Positions 32,881-43,635 of a stretch of 64,000 bases of DNA are shown in pieces. Each line of letters opens with the position of its first letter. Within the stretch, counting starts at the first letter, position 1. The translations under genes were made by a program, and so were the position numbers. The stretch comes from Corythucha ciliata (Eukaryota; Arthropoda; Insecta; Hemiptera; Tingidae). The notes under the pieces were generated by a model, which was not told the DNA's origin, did no database searches, and saw only the letters and a program-made list of their open reading frames with translations. The stretch is taken from assembly GCA_038030265.1 (NCBI GenBank), contig CM075943.1, positions 7,006,001 through 7,070,000 of the forward strand. Reading direction: 5' to 3'.

Positions 32881-33127
32881 ATCAGAGGTGTAAACGCTTA
32901 AAACGCTAATAGGGCGGGGAATTGTTGATAGGACGGTGGCGTTAGCGCCCTACATTACGAAATAATGCACCGAAATTATTGAACCGATCGCAATATGAAG
33001 TTTAATACGTTTCAGTAGAAAGTTTTCGGTAGAACAACATTAACATTAAGAAGTGATTTTTAAATAACGCTCGTTAAAAAAAAAATTAAAAAAAAAAAAA
33101 AAATTAAAAAGTACTAATAGTTACAGC

Positions 33128-33440
33128 CTAAATACTTTCGTCCTCGGTCGGTGATTCAGCTGAATCCTCGTCGCAAAATTTTGAAACGTCCATTAATTCC
33201 TTAAACCACAGTCGAATAATTTACAATTAATTTTAACAATAAGAAAAACACTAGAAAAATGTTTACCTGAACCATTTTCGATCGGTCCCACTCGGTTGAA
33301 TAAAACTCGATAATGTTGCTAAATGACCAATAAGCGTCGAGTATACGGTCGAAGCAAGCCGTTTTTTCGGTGGCTTTCACAGCGGTCTCAAGAATTTGAT
33401 TGAGTGCGTTCCGGTCGACGTGTACGACCTTTTTAATTTC
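33128..33440 (-). CDS. 3' end of an unrecognised gene (last two exons)
   Basis: On the minus strand a frame containing VVHVDRNALNQILETAVKA, CFDRILDAYWSFSNI and FYSTEWDRSKMVQ ends exactly at CAG|GTAAAC (33267). A 67-bp intron (33266-33200) ends in TTTAAG, and the next exon (33199-33128) adds 23 residues, ELMDVSKFCDEDSAESPTED and then ESI, before TAG. Phase is 0 on both sides. Intron length matches those of the BTB gene. The acidic, Ser-rich C-terminus and mixed helical-looking exon look like ordinary protein. Its 5' limit is unclear because an A-rich run precedes 33440. I do not recognise the family. Confidence 0.5.
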
Positions 33441-33599
33441 TGTTTTTTTTTTTTTATTCCGACAAAAATGGAGCTCAGGACAATATAAATAACGATTTGC
33501 CGTGCACCGGCCTGATTTAAACGTTAGTTTCCAACACCCCCCCCCAACAGGCATCCATAAATAGAATTTCACGATAAATTTCCAAACGAACAGAAAATC

Positions 33600-33986
33600 C
33601 TATTCGACATCGCGCGGGCACAAGAGAAATCCTCTTCCTGTCCTTCTCACATGGAGAAACCCCAGAAAACACACTCCACTCTTAAAAAACTTTTAAGATT
33701 TATCACGCTCAAGTTTATGAAAGGTCCAGGGTTGGGCAAGAAGGGAGCCGCATAATTTCTCCGACCTTACTAAAAAGCGTTACAGTTGCGTAACTTTACA
33801 AAGGTCGCGCCCTCAGCCAGACTTTGCAGAGTACCGACTCGCACGGTGGAGTTAATAAGAGGAGAAAAAGGGTTGATGGTGTTGTTGGAGTAAGAGAAGT
33901 GGGTTGGGAGGGAAAACCGTGGTCTATATTTAAAACTTTTCTTGTGAGAATTAATTAAGGCGGACGAGTAAATGAATTTCGAGTTT
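33600..33986. other. Unassigned sequence up to the scaffold gap
   Basis: Unique-looking sequence without a supportable ORF. It may contain upstream exons of the minus-strand gene at 33128, but no clear splice pair was found. Confidence 0.3.
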
Positions 33987-34486
33987 NNNNNNNNNNNNNN
34001 NNNNNNNNNNNNNNNNNNNNNNNNNNNNNNNNNNNNNNNNNNNNNNNNNNNNNNNNNNNNNNNNNNNNNNNNNNNNNNNNNNNNNNNNNNNNNNNNNNNN
34101 NNNNNNNNNNNNNNNNNNNNNNNNNNNNNNNNNNNNNNNNNNNNNNNNNNNNNNNNNNNNNNNNNNNNNNNNNNNNNNNNNNNNNNNNNNNNNNNNNNNN
34201 NNNNNNNNNNNNNNNNNNNNNNNNNNNNNNNNNNNNNNNNNNNNNNNNNNNNNNNNNNNNNNNNNNNNNNNNNNNNNNNNNNNNNNNNNNNNNNNNNNNN
34301 NNNNNNNNNNNNNNNNNNNNNNNNNNNNNNNNNNNNNNNNNNNNNNNNNNNNNNNNNNNNNNNNNNNNNNNNNNNNNNNNNNNNNNNNNNNNNNNNNNNN
34401 NNNNNNNNNNNNNNNNNNNNNNNNNNNNNNNNNNNNNNNNNNNNNNNNNNNNNNNNNNNNNNNNNNNNNNNNNNNNNNNNNNNNNN
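33987..34486. other. Scaffold gap (500 N)
   Basis: Exactly 500 N. The round size suggests a placeholder of unknown true length. Positions 34487-34960 after the gap hold AT-rich sequence with no recognisable gene. Confidence 0.98.
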
Positions 34487-34986
34487 GCCCCTTGCGGTGG
34501 GAAAGGAAAAAATGAACTTACGAAAGATAAAATTGAGGAAAGGAAGAAGGGTAGGTCTCTTGATATTGTTTTTTTTTTTTCTCTCTAAAAGAAAAAAAGG
34601 GATTTTTTTTCTCGAATTTTACGACAGAAATGTTTATTGCAGACAAGCTAAGATTTTCGGCAAGTTCTTTGTCATTATTAAAACAAAATTCTCCCTCTAC
34701 CTACCTGCATTTTTAACGATCAAACAATTTCACTGGATTTTTCTTGGACTAACTTTTATGGTAATGCTTCTTATCCCGTTATAATTCTTTATTATGTTTC
34801 CCCATAAACGCTTTGTTGGTATGTAATGGGCGATTACAATGAAAGCTTGAATACAAAACTCTTTAATAGTTCACAGCTGGATGAGGTTCGCTCGGATTAT
34901 TGACTTTTTATAATCTAATAAGTTAGATCGTCACCATCATAAGCATTCGGCTGTGCGGGTCAAAGTCTACCCATTCCAGGGTTGAG

Positions 34987-37582
34987 TGGGCTCATTGCGT
35001 GGAGGGGGGGGGGGGGAAGAGTCTGTACACAATTCAAATGGCAGTTTCCAATCGGGTAACTGAAGGATGGGGTTCGACGAAATGCTCCGAACCAACAGTT
35101 GAAAAGCCTCTTCTGCTTCTTCTGTCCAAACGAATTTCACCTCTTTTGCTTTTAATCTGTCCAGAGGCCGAATAATCTTAGCATAATTAGGGATAAAAGA
35201 TCGAAAATGACCTGTCAAACCAGTGAAAACTCGCAAGGTGTGAAGGTCGTGTGGTCTTTGCATGTTTCTTACTTTATCTATTGACTCCTGTTTCGTTGTT
35301 TTTGTATTTCCATCAATAACTCTGCCAAGAAATGTAACCCGATTCTCGCCGATCGCACTTTTATCGATGTTGACCGCTAAATTGGCCTCGGCCAACTTTT
35401 GTAGGACGAGGTATGTCCTTTCCCCACATTCATCCTTAGAGTGGCCTCCGATTAGGATGTCATCGATGTACACGCGTATCAATGGATCGTTGAGTAGGTC
35501 ACCTAGAACATGAGTCATGGCTCGCTGAAATTTCGATGGGGAATTCCTCCAGCCGAAGGGAAGCCGGTTGAACTCAAAATGGCCGAAAGGAAGTACAAAA
35601 GCAGTGAATTTTTTAGTATGTTCGGATAACTGGAGTTGCAAGAAACCGTCTTTCAAATCAAGTTTTGAAAAATAGTGACAACCACCGAAATTGCAAATAA
35701 TGTCGTCAATAATAGGAAAAGGAAAAGGATCTAATTCGGTATGCTTGTTGATTTCCCGATAATCCTGGCATAAACGCCAACTGCCATTTTCCTTCGGCAC
35801 AATTACGCATGGAGAAGCGTACTCGGAAGTTGAGGGTCTAATGATTCTTTTTTCTAACAATTCTTGTACCTTTTGTTGAGCCCACGATTACTTCTGCCTC
35901 GTCAGACGATAGGGCTTTTGTTTTATAATAGGAGCATTGCTTTTTAGAGAAAAGTCAATTTTGAAATCAGGCGTTTTCGTTTGATTGATTAGTGATGGAA
36001 AGAATGAAAGAATATCAGATGTTGAAAGAATTTTTGGAGCCTTGCTTTTATCCTTGGGGGTTGATATGGAAGGTATGGGGCTTTTATCAACCAGGTTAAA
36101 ATGGGTGTTACTCGCCCGTTGATGCACCAATTGGTATATCCCAGTTTGGCTAGCGTGGGGTGCCCAATGATTAAGTCATAAGACAGGACATCCATCACAT
36201 AGGCCTTTTCTTCCACTTCAACGCCGTTTGATACGATTTTAATTGAAACAGAAGTGCTTATCCACTCAGTGGACCCATTAAACCCTTTTAAAGACCCGTT
36301 CACAAGCTCTATGTTTACGTTGTGTGGTGTCTATGCAAACTATCAAAATGCTTCGTTTTTCGAGGGAATAAATTTGTTTGGTTGCATAAACTCCACACAA
36401 CGCAAACACAGAGCTTGTGAACGGGCCTTAAAATTTTACTTTCTTTCATACACGGCCATTTATTCTGTACAACTACCTTGGACCTCACGATGTTGACAGT
36501 GGCGCCCGTATCCAGCAATACCTCCATTGGAATATTATTTATTGGAAACTTTTGGGTGAGAGGGGAATGAACTGGGTAGGCCACAAAATATGATGAAAAA
36601 AAATCCGAATTTTTTACTTTTGCTTCATCTTCAACACAAAAAGTATTTTTGAATGGAATCTTCTTTTGCATCTCTTGCTTGTCTCCCTTGAAAGAAGCCA
36701 TAGGCTCTAACGGCTTAAGTTTTTCTAAAGCGTGACGAAAGTCATCCCTTGAATTGAACTCCTGATGGGAAAGATGAGTTTGAAACGTTTGGGGCAGGCC
36801 AAGCATGACTATAAGTATGAATGTCCGATCTGGAAGTTCACCGTAAGCAGCCTCTGCTTTTCGTAGAAAAACTCCATGAGATGTCATCCCCTGTAGTGCC
36901 ACTGATTCGCTTTTAGAGCCAGATCCAAAGGGTTTTGACGAAAAGCCTTCATGAAGGACTCCTTCCATTCACGCCAATCGTAGTCATGATGTCTTTCTAG
37001 TGAGAAATTGAACCATTTTTCAGCCATACTACCCGAATCGAAATGGGTAACCAGATTGAATATCTTCTGCTCGTCTGTACACCAGTGATTTGCCTCACAG
37101 GCTTTTTCGTAGACATTCATCCAGGTGGATGGATCCTGCTTTTTCCCGTCGAACTTAGCGATTTCCAATTTCGAGCGACGAGACGCGTCCACGAGGCGTG
37201 TAAGCGCACCGAGAGATTGAGAAGTTGAATCCAAAAAGGCTTTCATTAGTTGAATGTTACTCTCTCGCTGGGATTCGACGATTTGCTCGAAGAAGGAACA
37301 GAAAGAAGAGGCTGAAGCATCCTGAGCAAAGTTTTGTGACGACAGAGAGATATAGTAGTCGAAAACGTCTCGTGTCATGGAGACTTCCAGCGTTCGTTGT
37401 GTGAAATCTCCATCGAGTTGTGCTGTTAGTTCATTGTTAACGAATCGAGAGTGGTGGCGAATATCGCGAAAAACTGGCGGTATGCTCAACCAGTTGCCAT
37501 TCTTCTCCCTGAAGGAATGGAAGCTCACCTCTCCCCCGGCCTTTTTAAAACGCACGTCAATGGCAAGTGCGTCCGTGGCCAT
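34987..37582 (-). pseudogene. Gypsy-1: Ty3/Gypsy gag-protease-RT, truncated and frameshifted
   Basis: Starts at an ATG in good context at 37582 (MATDALAIDVRF; the open frame begins earlier with TTG). Gag contains KLEIAKFDGKKQDPSTWMN and WREWKESFMKAF, then shifts frame near 36890. Protease has LLDTGATVN and, after a MITE insertion, DLIIGHPTLAKLG. RT follows a further shift near 35880: WRLCQDYREINKHT, FSKLDLKDGFLQL, FNRLPFGWRNSP and catalytic VYIDDILIG. It stops at the RNase H entrance (FELCTDSS), where a G13 tract (35004-35016) truncates the element. RNase H and integrase are missing. Confidence 0.9.
36292..36427. mobile_element. 136-bp palindromic MITE with TTAA duplication, inside the gypsy-1 protease
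   Basis: Left end AGACCCGTTCACAAGCTCTA, right end inverse GGCCCGTTCACAAGCTCTG; arms of ~48 bp match with few differences. TTAA occurs at 36288-36291 and 36428-36431. Gypsy-1 protease sequence resumes on both sides, which proves insertion. TTAA and the size suggest a piggyBac-type MITE, though the terminal bases are not the classic CCC. Confidence 0.75.
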
Positions 37583-37590
37583 AGTTACCG

Positions 37591-37599
37591 ACCGCGCCA
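37591..37599 (-). promoter_or_regulatory. Candidate primer-binding site of gypsy-1
   Basis: The minus strand reads TGGCGCGGTCGGTAACT just upstream of the Gag ATG. Gypsy-2 has TGGCGCAGTTGGTAA at the exact inner edge of its 5' LTR. The shared TGGCGCRGTYGGTAA, beginning with the TGG that pairs with a tRNA CCA end, suggests both use the same primer tRNA. Confidence 0.45.
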
Positions 37600-38510
37600 A
37601 AGTTGTAGTGAATAGAAAAGATTTCTCCAAGCGAGAACCAAAGAATAATCATTTATTTATTTTTTTAACATATGAAGGGGGGAGAGTTTGGAGGGAACTG
37701 CATGTATTTATATTTTGAGGTGTTACATCACTGCTTAATGTGGGGACCGGGATAATGAGGAAAAGCTGAAATAAATTACCTCGATGGTACCCATTTACCC
37801 GCTCCCATTACAGTTCCAGAAACTTTTGGTACGCTGACCTCTCAACAACGGAACTGAGAACTCTATTATATTTTATAGCTCTATCATACGCCTAGAGACG
37901 TTTCCTTAGTAACAAGCGCCAGACAATTTCAGTGGGACAAAGAGGGACGACAGCGTTCGAAGATTGCAAAATTAGTGCCTCGAAATCGGATCATCTGAAC
38001 ATGTCTGGCGAGAGTCATTTCTTACTATTTGAATGCTCCGCTACCGGCATATCTCGATGCTAGACAAATCGGATGGGACACTGAGTAGATATGATAGGAT
38101 GAAATTGCAAAAAAAAAATGCAATTCCCACCCAAACATAGGTGGGAACTCAACAAACTCATTCTTGTAAAAATGTAGTTTCCACACTTTTTGTTTTTTCG
38201 AGGATTTTGAAAACTATTTGGTGGCTATATGACATACAGAGCAACGTTAGGTCTCAAACTGTAGCAAATTTTATGTGGTTTTAACCTATTTAGTACGTTT
38301 TATCTTAAAATGCATATTTTAGGAGATAAAGTGAAAAACCCGACAAAATTTCAAAAACTTCGCAGTTTTTTGAGTGTCACGAAAGTAGCACAAGTCTTTC
38401 GAAGCTGAAAACTTGGATTTACACTACTGATGCTGGTCGTAACAACTTACTAAAAAATCAGATCTAATCGTTTAATTGCAATTTTAGCTATTTTTAATGT
38501 TCTTATTGAC

Positions 38511-38695
38511 TGTTTGTGTAATCGTTCAAATAAGCAGATTTGATTCATTTTAGAGAACAATGCGTAAATTAACTTATTTCAGAATCATTGTCAATACAGG
38601 CTAGGCACATGGAAGCTTAACAACTAATGGAGGTTTTTACATGTTTTCGGGGTTATCTTCACGGGCTCTTGATGCTGTCTTTACTTAACTAAACA
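38511..38695 (-). repeat. Gypsy-2 3' LTR
   Basis: Mate of 42849-43034, bounded by TTGAC at 38506-38510 and preceded in element orientation by a long A tract and GTAAGCG. Confidence 0.93.
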
Positions 38696-38726
38696 CGCTT
38701 ACATTTTTTTTTTTTTTTTTAAATAT

Positions 38727-40421
38727 TTATAAATTCAATTTGTTAGGTGGACCTACATTTCTTTTGGGACGTACTACAGGCTGTGGCAATGTTGGAGGTC
38801 CGATTTGGAAACTAGGTGATCGTTGAAGTTCTTTGAAAGGGGCATGAAAAGGTCTAATGAAATGTGAGTTTCGACGGAACATTCGGTCCCCAACTTTTAC
38901 AAGGAATGACCTATTGGCTACTTTTCTTACTATTATCCCCTCATCCCAAAGGTTTGAGTGAGCACTCTGAACATATACTTTTTGGGACGGCGAAAAAACG
39001 TGTTCCCGGGTCCGGGCTGCTGCATTGTAGTACTTAGATTGATTATTTCTTGTATATACAGCGTGGTCGTCAACTACACGGGGGTTCAAGAGGCTTTCAC
39101 GGATAGATAACTTGGAGTTTAAAATGCGGCTTTGAAGGAGTTGAGATGGGGAATAGGATAGTCCAGCGACAGGGCTGTTGCGATAGTTTAAAAGAAACAA
39201 CTGAAATTCTGTACGTTCGTTGGTTGCTTTTTTCATCATTCCCTTGATTATGCCAACTGCCTTTTCGGCCAACCCATTACTTTTTTGATAATGAGGGCTT
39301 GTTGTGGTGAGCCGAAAATTCCATTCGGTGGCAAATTGCAAAAATTCTCGAGAGTTGAATGGGACGTTGTCAGCAACTATCTCTTGTGGAATGCCAAACC
39401 TGGAGAATATGGGCTTGAGAGCAGCAATAACGGAGGAGGCTGATTTTTGGGATAGTTTTTCAACCTCTATCCACCTGGAATAATAGTCTATTAGAACTAA
39501 ATAACTTTTATTGTCAAGTTCAGCGATATCAATTCCCACTTTCAAAAATGGTTGCGGGGGGATGGAATGTGAATTCAAAGGATCACGTATTTTAGCTCGT
39601 TGGAATTTATTACAAGTTCTGCAAGAGAGAATGAAATTTTTTAAATCCGACATCATCCCGGGCCAATAATAACTACGAGCGGAAAATATTTTAAGTTTTT
39701 CAAAATTTAAGTGAGTTTCATGCAGCGATTCTAGGGTGGACCGACGTAACGCAAAAGGAACTAGCATTCGGTCGTCAAGATAGAGAAGGTGATCATCGTG
39801 AATGGTGATACGATCGCGGAGAGTAAAGTAATGATTTAATTCACAGTTGTCTATCGGAAGATGCTTGGGCCATCCATGGATGTAAAAGTCGTACACCTGT
39901 TTTAAAACTGGGTCTTGTCTGGTTTCTACCTGATACTTCTGCTTGATAGTTGGACTAAGGTCATCGCTTTGGGATACAGCGTGGACGATATCGTACATGG
40001 TAGAATCATGAGCTGTATTAGTGGGCTGACACTGGCGAGACAACAGATCGGCTACATGCATGTATTTGCCTGAAAGGTACTTTAACGTGAAAGAATATGG
40101 CAGCAATTTTAAACGAAGTCTACGTAAGCGAGTGTTCTGAATTTTATTTATATTTTTTAATATGATCGATGAAAGAGGGCTATGGTCAGTGTGAACAGTG
40201 ACGCTGTCTCTACCATACACGAACAGATGGAATTTTTCGAAAGCAAAGGTTATAGCGAGAAACTCTTTCTCAACCTGAGCGTAGTTTTGTTCTGTTTGAG
40301 TCATGCTTCGGGAAGCAAAAAGAACTGGCTTGCCTTCTTGAAAAAGTGCGGCTCCAAGAGCGTATTGACTGGCGTCAGCCTGAATTTCGATTGGTTTCGA
40401 TTCATCAAATGGAACTAACAA
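38727..40421 (-). CDS. Gypsy-2 Pol part 2: RNase H and integrase
   Basis: 564 codons, directly continuing part 1. RNase H: IQADASQYALGAALFQ, YAQVEKEFLAITFA and VHTDHSPL. Integrase: zinc-binding HLNFEK...CRTCNKFQ, core VGIDIAELDNKSYLVLIDYYSRWIE, IVADNVPFNSREF and SNGLAEKAVGIIK. The second catalytic block reads ADNVPF where Gypsy elements normally have DNG; the catalytic Asp is kept. The C-terminal tail is Pro-rich. Only the single-base shift at ~40418 separates it from part 1. Confidence 0.9.
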   Translation of the reverse strand: MLVPFDESKPIEIQADASQYALGAALFQEGKPVLFASRSMTQTEQNYAQVEKEFLAITFAFEKFHLFVYGRDSVTVHTDHSPLSSIILKNINKIQNTRLRRLRLKLLPYSFTLKYLSGKYMHVADLLSRQCQPTNTAHDSTMYDIVHAVSQSDDLSPTIKQKYQVETRQDPVLKQVYDFYIHGWPKHLPIDNCELNHYFTLRDRITIHDDHLLYLDDRMLVPFALRRSTLESLHETHLNFEKLKIFSARSYYWPGMMSDLKNFILSCRTCNKFQRAKIRDPLNSHSIPPQPFLKVGIDIAELDNKSYLVLIDYYSRWIEVEKLSQKSASSVIAALKPIFSRFGIPQEIVADNVPFNSREFLQFATEWNFRLTTTSPHYQKSNGLAEKAVGIIKGMMKKATNERTEFQLFLLNYRNSPVAGLSYSPSQLLQSRILNSKLSIRESLLNPRVVDDHAVYTRNNQSKYYNAAARTREHVFSPSQKVYVQSAHSNLWDEGIIVRKVANRSFLVKVGDRMFRRNSHFIRPFHAPFKELQRSPSFQIGPPTLPQPVVRPKRNVGPPNKLNL

Positions 40422-42034
40422 CGTGTTTCAGAAATTATTGTTTTTAACTGATTAAAATGCTCAGTCAAATAGTCAGACCAAAACCACTCGACGTCTTTCT
40501 TCAATAGGTCGTGAAAAGGGGCACACGATTCAGACAGGCTGGGGATCCCAAAGATACGCTGCAACTCTTTTTTAGACGTTTGGGGTTTTAAACTTGAAAT
40601 TGCTGCTATCCTTTCTTTGTCTGGATGGATGCCGAAACGATCAAAAATCAAACCAACAAACTTGACAGAGTCAACAAAAAACTGTACTTTATCGGGGTTC
40701 AGAACAATCCTAAATTGTCGGGCAACGTTGATGACCTGTCTAACAACAGTCCATAACTGTTCTTCGGTGTCAGCAGCGCATAAAATGTCGTCAAAGTACA
40801 CCGTCACGCCTGGAATTTGGCCAAAATATTTATACATGGTCTTTTGAAAAATTTCAGGGAAAACTGACAACCCGAAAGGTGCTCTCAAGTAACGATACGT
40901 TCCGAACGGCGTATTGAACGAGCAGAGCTTAGACGAATCCGGATCTAGCTTCAGCTGATGAAACCCATCTTTCAGATCAAAGAAGCAAAAAATTCTTTTG
41001 CCAGCCAAGCGAGAACTGATCTCTTCGACAGTTGGAATTTGGACATAGTCTCTTAACAAATTCTTATTCAGCTCCTGAGGGTCGATGCACAAACGGAGTG
41101 ATCCTGAATTATGCTTTTCTACAATTACGAGATTATTAACCCAGTCTCCAGCCCCACACTGCTCAATAATGCCCCTATTTACCAGTTCTGCAATGTGAAA
41201 TTTCAGTTTCTCGTGAATTTTAAAAGGCAATCTACGCGCTGGACTACTTTTGGGAATGGCATCACGTTTCAATTTAAGGGTGATAACGTCCGGAAAGCAG
41301 CCTAGACCAGAGAACACGTCCAAGTTGTCAGTGACAAATTTGTTAGCATCCAAAGTACTGTGGACGGCATCAATGCAATTCTTTGATACCAAATTTAAAT
41401 CTTCAAGGGCACGCAAACCCAAAATTGGCACTGTATTACTATTATCAACTAAAACGAATTTCAACATTGTCGATTGTTCCGGCGTAGACACGGGTAAAGA
41501 TATTTCTCCAACAGGACAGATCCGGAATCCACCAAAAGCTTCTAAACGTGTATGAGTCTGGGACATTTTCAACAACAGATTTTTGTTTATTTGTTTTACT
41601 ACATCGATGGGGAGTATATTTACTTCAGCACCAGTGTCAAGTTTGAACTGAATTTGATGCCCGTCAATGTTGAGGGTCGTGGACCACTGTTTAGGGGTAA
41701 TGTGAAGGGCATTTATGAGGGAGATAGAGCCAACAGGAGAATAGTAGTCATTATGCTTTAATTCGCGAGCAAATGAATTTTCTGTTTCATAAATTGGGAA
41801 GGACAAACGAGGGGGTTCTGGTTCTGAATAATTATTGCTGGCACAGATATTAACTGTTTTAACTTCGTGACTAGGGGCGGTGGCGTTACTTTTCCTCTTT
41901 CTACAAACTTTAGCAAAATGACCCACAATACCACAAAAAGAACATGATTGATTATTAGCAGGGCAGGGTCGGGTTGGATGAACATAACCACATCTATGAC
42001 AATTCTGAGGAGACTTACTCACTAAATATTTCAA
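40415..42034 (-). CDS. Gypsy-2 Pol part 1: zinc knuckles, protease, reverse transcriptase
   Basis: 539 codons, entered from Gag by a shift (the apparent first codon is TTG). Visible are two Cys-rich knuckles (CHRCGYVHPTRPC and CSFCGIVGHFAKVC), protease KLDTGAEVNILP with LGLRALEDL, then RT: IVEKHNSGSLRLCIDP, CFFDLKDGFHQLKLD, LRAPFGLSVFPEIFQ and catalytic VYFDDILCA. The frame ends at 40415 because of one extra T; the next part continues at once in the neighbouring frame. Motif style (double knuckle, FDDIL) resembles K02A2.6-type Gypsy elements. Confidence 0.9.
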   Translation of the reverse strand: MKYLVSKSPQNCHRCGYVHPTRPCPANNQSCSFCGIVGHFAKVCRKRKSNATAPSHEVKTVNICASNNYSEPEPPRLSFPIYETENSFARELKHNDYYSPVGSISLINALHITPKQWSTTLNIDGHQIQFKLDTGAEVNILPIDVVKQINKNLLLKMSQTHTRLEAFGGFRICPVGEISLPVSTPEQSTMLKFVLVDNSNTVPILGLRALEDLNLVSKNCIDAVHSTLDANKFVTDNLDVFSGLGCFPDVITLKLKRDAIPKSSPARRLPFKIHEKLKFHIAELVNRGIIEQCGAGDWVNNLVIVEKHNSGSLRLCIDPQELNKNLLRDYVQIPTVEEISSRLAGKRIFCFFDLKDGFHQLKLDPDSSKLCSFNTPFGTYRYLRAPFGLSVFPEIFQKTMYKYFGQIPGVTVYFDDILCAADTEEQLWTVVRQVINVARQFRIVLNPDKVQFFVDSVKFVGLIFDRFGIHPDKERIAAISSLKPQTSKKELQRIFGIPSLSESCAPFHDLLKKDVEWFWSDYLTEHFNQLKTIISETRC

Positions 42035-42801
42035 TGACGTCGACAGCGGTGAGCTGACAGGCTGATCCGATATGATCGATGGAGCTGGGTACGATGTTTT
42101 GTAGAAGAACGGTCGCTGTGGCTGGAGCTTCCTGACGGCGAAGGGGCTTGGATGGCATCTGGGAACGACCGAGGGCGAAAACGTGGTGATTCTTGCATCA
42201 GGTGAACTTCCGAGAATTGCTGGGAAGGAATCTTTTCGTTGATCACTTTCATGTTCTTATCGGCGGACTCAACAGCCCGACAGTACTGCAAAAGTTTGTC
42301 GAGGTTGACGTCGTCACAAAGTAGCCGTTCTTGACAGCTTTTCGAGGAGAGGCCTAATATAATTTGGGCGCGGAAGATATTTTCCTCTTGCTCGTTAAAC
42401 TGGCATGGACGGACAAGGGCTCTGAGATCGGCGTAAAACGAGTCGAAAGGTTCATTGAGGTCTTGTCGACGTGAAAAGAACTTGTGAACTTGCATTGTCA
42501 TGTTGGCACGAGGAACACAGTGGGACTTGAGTACGTTTAAAATACCATCAACAGTCTCGACCTCCTCATCTGAAGGCCCAGAGAGGGACTCATAAAGGTG
42601 AACGGCATCGGGCCCCATCAAATTTTTCAAACGGGCAACTTGCACAGCCCGAGATTTCTTAGACGTCTCTGTCGCGGTGAGGTAAATCAGAACTTCTCTG
42701 TTAAACACACGAAAATTTTCGGCCAAGTCCCCCGCGAGACAAAGAACATTAGGCTTGTTGAATTCCATTTTGAGTAGAGAGTCGCGTTTATTCACTGTCA
42801 C
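42031..42801 (-). CDS. Gypsy-2 Gag
   Basis: A 256-residue frame starting MTVNKRDSLLKMEFNKPN. It contains the retrotransposon Gag capsid pattern (NFRVFNREVLIYL, VHKFFSRRQDLNEPFDSFYADLRALVRPC, LGLSSKSCQERLL), which forms the particle. It ends at a TGA that overlaps the Pol frame; Pol lies in the -1 frame, as expected if Pol is made by ribosomal frameshifting. The zinc knuckles lie in the Pol frame just downstream. Confidence 0.88.
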   Translation of the reverse strand: MTVNKRDSLLKMEFNKPNVLCLAGDLAENFRVFNREVLIYLTATETSKKSRAVQVARLKNLMGPDAVHLYESLSGPSDEEVETVDGILNVLKSHCVPRANMTMQVHKFFSRRQDLNEPFDSFYADLRALVRPCQFNEQEENIFRAQIILGLSSKSCQERLLCDDVNLDKLLQYCRAVESADKNMKVINEKIPSQQFSEVHLMQESPRFRPRSFPDAIQAPSPSGSSSHSDRSSTKHRTQLHRSYRISLSAHRCRRH

Positions 42802-42848
42802 ACTAGCTTTCGCGTAAGTCTAAAAGTTCTCAATTACCAACTGCGCCA

Positions 42849-43034
42849 TATTTGTGTAATCGTTCAAATAAGCAGGTTTGATTCATTTTAGAGAACAATG
42901 CGTAAATTAACTTTATTTCAGAATCATTGTCAACACAGGCTAGGCACATGGAAGCTTAACAAATAATGGAGGTTTTTACATATTTTCGGGGTTATCTTCA
43001 CGGGCTCTTGATGCTGTCTTTACTTAACTAAACA
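42849..43034 (-). repeat. Gypsy-2 5' LTR
   Basis: In element orientation it starts TGTTTAGTTAAGTAAAG and ends CACAAATA (CACAAACA in the other LTR). It differs from the 3' LTR (38511-38695) at only a handful of positions, indicating recent insertion. The primer-binding site TGGCGCAGTTGGTAA follows immediately (42848 downward). Confidence 0.93.
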
Positions 43035-43204
43035 TTGACTGGCCTTTAAATCAGTGAAATATCGGATAATGATTGCAATCATGAACAAATTGATGTATGA
43101 ATCAAAGGCTAAGGCACATCAGCCACAGTTTGATTTGGATAGATTTAGATTACAGACTTAAAGTTAGAACTACATAGTAGTAAAGTTTTGAGGGGGGGGG
43201 GGGG

Positions 43205-43545
43205 AGCTCGCAAGTCGAACTCATTGCTCGAATGGAATGTTCTTTTTTTTTTAATGCGATTTCCGGTTGTTTGATCCCGGTTGGATATTAGTGCCTTAGC
43301 GGTTATTTGATCCCGCTCCTATTTGTTGTTGCGGGGTTTGTTCCTTTGTTCCCCGGTGCACTCGGGTGCGTTTGAAGCCTCTGAGGGCGAATGTGTCGTA
43401 TACGTATGGCACTCACGGAGGGTAAAGCTCATTATAATAATAATAATAATAATAACTCACGGAGGGTAAAGCTCATTATAATAATAATAATAATAATAAT
43501 AACTCACGGAGGGTAAAGCTCATTATAATAATAATAATCTTCAAC
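43205..43545 (+). mobile_element. 3' end of a non-LTR retrotransposon with triplicated tail
   Basis: Sequence ending CTCACGGAGGGTAAAGCTCA + (TTATAATAA..) occurs here with its last ~35 bp plus TAA repeats present three times in tandem. The same end occurs once at 46240-46530 in copy A2. A TAA tail is typical of I/R1-type elements. Only 3' untranslated sequence is present (5'-truncated). Confidence 0.6.
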
Positions 43546-43635
43546 TCACAGATGCCAGAATATAAAGATTTATTAGTTAATGTCGATGGTAACATGTGAA
43601 TAATATGTTTTTTTTTTAAATCAATAGGTATAATG

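Larger units (their letters stand above)
38511..43034 (-). mobile_element. Gypsy-2: nearly intact Ty3/Gypsy element (4524 bp)
   Basis: LTRs are 38511-38695 and 42849-43034 (about 185 bp, nearly identical). The target duplication TTGAC lies at 38506-38510 and 43035-43039. The empty site survives in copy A2 as CTTATTGACTGGCC near 46073-46085, with a single TTGAC. A long A tract on the minus strand next to the 3' LTR is the likely polypurine primer. Gag and Pol are open except for one single-base insertion. It is the youngest retroelement in this cluster. Confidence 0.95.

Noticed and set aside
33972..34784. 270-codon ORF across the first gap
   Set aside because: Most of it is N; the readable tail shows no domain.
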